The notes under the pieces are model-generated. The model was given only the letters and a program-made list of their open reading frames with translations, did not search any database and had not been told where the DNA came from. From the NCBI GenBank assembly GCA_963829995.1, contig CAWHKW010000036.1:10484-74483 (forward strand): DNA of 64,000 nucleotides, written 5' to 3'. Position 1 is the stretch's first letter. Every line of letters begins with the position of its first letter. This DNA comes from JACCZX01 sp963829995. GTDB taxonomy: Bacteria > Pseudomonadota > Gammaproteobacteria > Burkholderiales > Burkholderiaceae_F. Position numbers and translations under genes: made by a program. Of the stretch, positions 62,130 to 64,000 are shown one piece after another.

Positions 62130-62771
62130 GTGACGGGCTTCGCGGGCCGATGGATTCGCTGGAACGCCATTGCATGGCTGGCGGGATTCTTGCCATTCTC
62201 ATTCATCGCACACGGGATCACGGGCGGTCATGGGGCCGATTTGACGGCGGCGCAATACGTCGCCCATAGCATTGCGATGGCGGTTGCGGCAATCATCGTC
62301 GCAGCGGCGCAGCGGCTGGTGCTTGCTGATTACGTGTCGCTTTCCTCCGCGCGCATTCCGCTTGCCGCGGCGGCATTTGTCGCCGGCTCTTGGGCCGGTA
62401 ATGCCATCCCAGTGGACGTGGACCCCGACATTCTGGTCGGTTTCCTTGTGCTGGGTTGCGTAGTCTGGCTTGGCGCGATTGAGGTCAAAGGACATCCGCT
62501 GGCTGCTGCTGTAGCGATTTTCAGTTTTCCGGTCGCTGCCTTCTTAATTGAACTTGGCTTGATCATTATGGTTTCGCTGCTGGAGTTCACTCCAGACCTG
62601 CAGGCGAATGAATGGCAGCACTTTGTCTTCTGGATCGCCGTAGGCGGGGGGGCCGGCCTCCTTGGCGGCTGGTGGAGCGGGTTGGCTCTTTCGAGGATGC
62701 TTCCGACCGTTATGCGACCGGGCGCAGCCCAACACCCCGTTGCACCGGACGGCGCTTTGCGCCGCCGCTGA
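62130..62771 (+). CDS. Cassette 23: multi-pass membrane protein
   Basis: 213-residue membrane protein with six or so hydrophobic segments (first near 10-30, then 48-62, 75-95, 102-118, 124-150 and 168-190). GTG at 62130 is the start; AGGGAG lies upstream. The last residues (HPVAPDGALRRR) and the TGA at 62769 lie inside attC23, so the site encodes the C-terminus. No family is recognised. Confidence 0.78.
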   Translation: MTGFAGRWIRWNAIAWLAGFLPFSFIAHGITGGHGADLTAAQYVAHSIAMAVAAIIVAAAQRLVLADYVSLSSARIPLAAAAFVAGSWAGNAIPVDVDPDILVGFLVLGCVVWLGAIEVKGHPLAAAVAIFSFPVAAFLIELGLIIMVSLLEFTPDLQANEWQHFVFWIAVGGGAGLLGGWWSGLALSRMLPTVMRPGAAQHPVAPDGALRRR

Positions 62772-62786
62772 ACCGCGACGTTAGGC
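62727..62786 (+). other. attC23 (60 bp, type C)
   Basis: R'' GCCCAAC, arms GTTGCACCGGACGGCG / CGCCGCCGCTGAAC, R' GTTAGGC. Same family as attC1. Confidence 0.85.
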
Positions 62787-62789
62787 TCC

Positions 62790-63008
62790 ATGGCAAACGG
62801 CGCAACTGGATCAAAGATTTATCGGCTCGTCACCGCGGCGCTCGGGTTGCTATTTACGGCCATTGCCGTCGCAATCGTTGTCGCGTCGGACCGCACGTTC
62901 GGGCCTATTCTCGCTGCGGCGGGTATTGGCACCCTAGGTGTCGATGCCATGACCAGCGCGTTTCGCAACAAGCCATCGCTGTTGTCGCGTATCGGGCCAC
63001 TGCCATGA
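62790..63008 (+). CDS. Cassette 24, gene 1: two-helix membrane protein
   Basis: Unrecognised 72-residue protein with hydrophobic helices at about 12-32 and 38-54. ATG is 3 bases after the boundary. No attC separates it from the next gene, so the two share one cassette. The stop is 42 bases before gene 2. Confidence 0.7.
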   Translation: MANGATGSKIYRLVTAALGLLFTAIAVAIVVASDRTFGPILAAAGIGTLGVDAMTSAFRNKPSLLSRIGPLP

Positions 63009-63050
63009 ACATCGTTGCCTTGGGGCATTACCCTCTCCGCGGAGACACCT

Positions 63051-63488
63051 ATGACGAACCTCGATGACGTGCGCCAGGCGATTGAAAGGCACAACGCGAA
63101 CGCAGTCCGTTGGTACGCTGCTGGTGACGTCGATTCGCTTGTTTCCATCTTTGCGGAAGACGCGTGGCAGATGCCGCCAAATAGCCCGCCGCTCGTTGGC
63201 CGGACCGCCATTCGCGACTTCTGGCGCAACGCAGTCAGGTGGGGGAAGTGGGAATTCACGCTGAAAACCCAAACCGTTGATGCTAGTGGTCTGATGGCAG
63301 TGGAACGAGGAAAGTACGCCCTTCGGTTCACAGCGGGTGCCAGTTCGCCCCCTGGCATGAGCTCGTTCCAAGACCGCGGCAACTACCTCGTTCACTGGCG
63401 CCAAGACAGTGACAAGCAGTGGCGCGTCGTTGCTGACGCACCTGTGAGCGAATTGCCATTGCAAGGTTCCGCGAGTGGCGACGCCTAA
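63051..63488 (+). CDS. Cassette 24, gene 2: NTF2-like (SnoaL/DUF4440) protein
   Basis: ATG 63051 gives 145 residues of an NTF2-like domain: DDVRQAIERHNANAVRWYAA then DVDSLVSIFAEDAWQMPPNS and GRTAIRDFW, typical of SnoaL/DUF4440 proteins, which include small-molecule isomerases and stress proteins. GGAG lies upstream. An upstream start at 63015 is less likely. Stop is in the R''-like GCCTAAC at 63483. Confidence 0.82.
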   Translation: MTNLDDVRQAIERHNANAVRWYAAGDVDSLVSIFAEDAWQMPPNSPPLVGRTAIRDFWRNAVRWGKWEFTLKTQTVDASGLMAVERGKYALRFTAGASSPPGMSSFQDRGNYLVHWRQDSDKQWRVVADAPVSELPLQGSASGDA

Positions 63489-63493
63489 CCACA

Positions 63494-63600
63494 AGGCTTG
63501 CCGCAAGCAGCCTCATTCGGCTCATCACATAATTCGATGGCATGCGCCATCTAAGCAGTGGACGCTCGCAAGCGAGCGCCGCTGATTTCAAACGTTAGGC
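63494..63600 (+). repeat. Tail shared with cassette 10, including attC24
   Basis: This segment nearly repeats 56932-57043 (from AGGCTTGCCGCAAG through CATCTAA to CAAACGTT), with a 9-base deletion (CTCCTCAAT) and two substitutions. It follows GCCTAAC at 63483-63489, so a cassette end was apparently joined to the end of another cassette. Confidence 0.85.
63548..63600 (+). other. attC24 (type D, degenerate R'')
   Basis: Arms GTGGACGCTCGC / GCGAGCGCCGC and R' GTTAGGC (63594-63600) are intact. The R'' is damaged to ATCTAAG by the deletion; GCCTAAC at 63483 is the alternative left end. Confidence 0.65.
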
Positions 63601-63611
63601 CGTACGTGCCG

Positions 63612-63947
63612 ATGTCACGCGACGAATTCGAGTCATTGATTGTGCCAATCGAGTCGCTGATGACCCCGGTTGGGTTTTCGCAGATTCGCAACGAGCGAGA
63701 CGGTCCCTTCGGATCGCACTATGCGGAGTTTGCAGATGACAAGAATGCTTACCGAATTGTCTGGGACGGAAAAGACTCCTGGCTAGCCGGTGAGTATTGC
63801 CGCAACTACGGCGCGTCCGAAACGTCCAGCTGGACTGACGTTGCGATCTATCGTGCCGGTCGATACGCTTCATCAATGGATTTACGATCCTTTGGAGCTC
63901 AACTCGTCGAAGCGCTGCGTGCACACCTAGCTTCCCATGCGGCCTAA
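63612..63947 (+). CDS. Cassette 25: hypothetical protein
   Basis: Unrecognised 111-residue soluble protein from ATG 63612 (GTG 63606 is possible). It has an N-terminal helix (MSRDEFESLIVPIESLMTPV) and beta-rich middle (HYAEFADDKNAYRIVWDGKD). The extended upstream frame would cross the R' site, so the inner start is preferred. Stop is in attC25. Confidence 0.75.
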   Translation: MSRDEFESLIVPIESLMTPVGFSQIRNERDGPFGSHYAEFADDKNAYRIVWDGKDSWLAGEYCRNYGASETSSWTDVAIYRAGRYASSMDLRSFGAQLVEALRAHLASHAA

Positions 63948-64000
63948 CTCATCGTTCGAGAGCCGACGGTCTGCGAGCGCGGCTCAACTCAAACGTTAGC
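63942..64000 (+). other. attC25 (type A, cut by window end)
   Basis: R'' GCCTAAC; R' reads GTTAGC at the last base of the window. The array continues beyond. Confidence 0.88.

Larger units (their letters stand above)
49494..64000 (+). mobile_element. Chromosomal integron: intI, attI and at least 25 gene cassettes
   Basis: The region runs from the minus-strand intI through attI at 50553-50619 into an uninterrupted, same-strand array of short genes, each followed by an attC site with RYYYAAC and GTTRRRY-type ends. The array continues to the last base of the window, so its full length is unknown. There is no transposase, sul1 or qac gene, which argues for a sedentary chromosomal integron rather than a mobile class 1 element. 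Several cassettes look less GC-rich than the host genes. Confidence 0.94.

Noticed and set aside
52600..64000. Evenly repeated ~60-bp palindromes suggesting a CRISPR array
   Set aside because: The spacing is 270-2100 bases, the intervening DNA is coding, and each repeat has RYYYAAC/GTTRRRY ends. These are attC sites.

Overview
The window reads as a betaproteobacterial chromosome segment. The evidence is gene order rather than one marker: rpsF-priB-rpsR-rplI-dnaB, ispG-hisS-yfgM-bamB-der-hfq-hflX-hflK-hflC-hisZ-purA, and thrS-infC-rpmI-rplT-pheS-pheT-ihfA are runs I associate with Burkholderiales and Nitrosomonadales relatives. GC is high throughout the housekeeping part. I cannot name a genus.

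Positions 1-9.9 kb hold comEC (5' end cut by the window edge); a tightly coupled operon of a circularly permuted ATP-grasp protein, a TPR-GGDEF diguanylate cyclase, an alpha-E protein and the proteasome-like peptidase Anbu; an alpha/beta hydrolase; and, on the minus strand, a flavodoxin-like protein and an MtfA-type peptidase separated by a 122-bp imperfect palindrome. Positions 9.9-24.5 kb hold relA, tRNA-Val, thrS, infC (ATC start), rpmI, rplT, pheST, ihfA, a MerR regulator, tRNA-Pro, surE-pcm-nlpD, a 3'-5' exonuclease and rlmD. Positions 24.6-49.5 kb are almost entirely plus-strand housekeeping genes (ndk, rlmN, pilW, rodZ, ispG to purA, a phosphoribosyltransferase, tRNA-Leu on the minus strand, rnr, rlmB, a sirtuin, the rpsF operon, dnaB, DUF47, DUF456). 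rlmD, purA and rnr each carry one extra base that breaks the frame, so assembly error or real mutation must be told apart.

The remainder, 49.2-64.0 kb, is a chromosomal integron. An IntI1-like integrase on the minus strand has a near-perfect LexA box over its promoter. An attI site with two direct repeats, resembling attI1, follows. Then come 25 plus-strand gene cassettes, each ending in an attC site; the array runs off the right edge. Most attC sites are near-identical 60-mers, and three minority attC families are mixed in. The cassettes carry no recognisable antibiotic-resistance gene. They include a 2-kb PQQ-dehydrogenase-like lipoprotein, many small membrane proteins, a SUKH/SMI1-KNR4 protein, an ankyrin protein, a YidD-like protein, a DUF6714-like protein, a DUF6164-like protein and an NTF2-like protein. 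One 576-bp cassette is present twice, apparently identical, and one cassette is decayed. This SOS-linked array of mostly undescribed genes is the most interesting part of the window.
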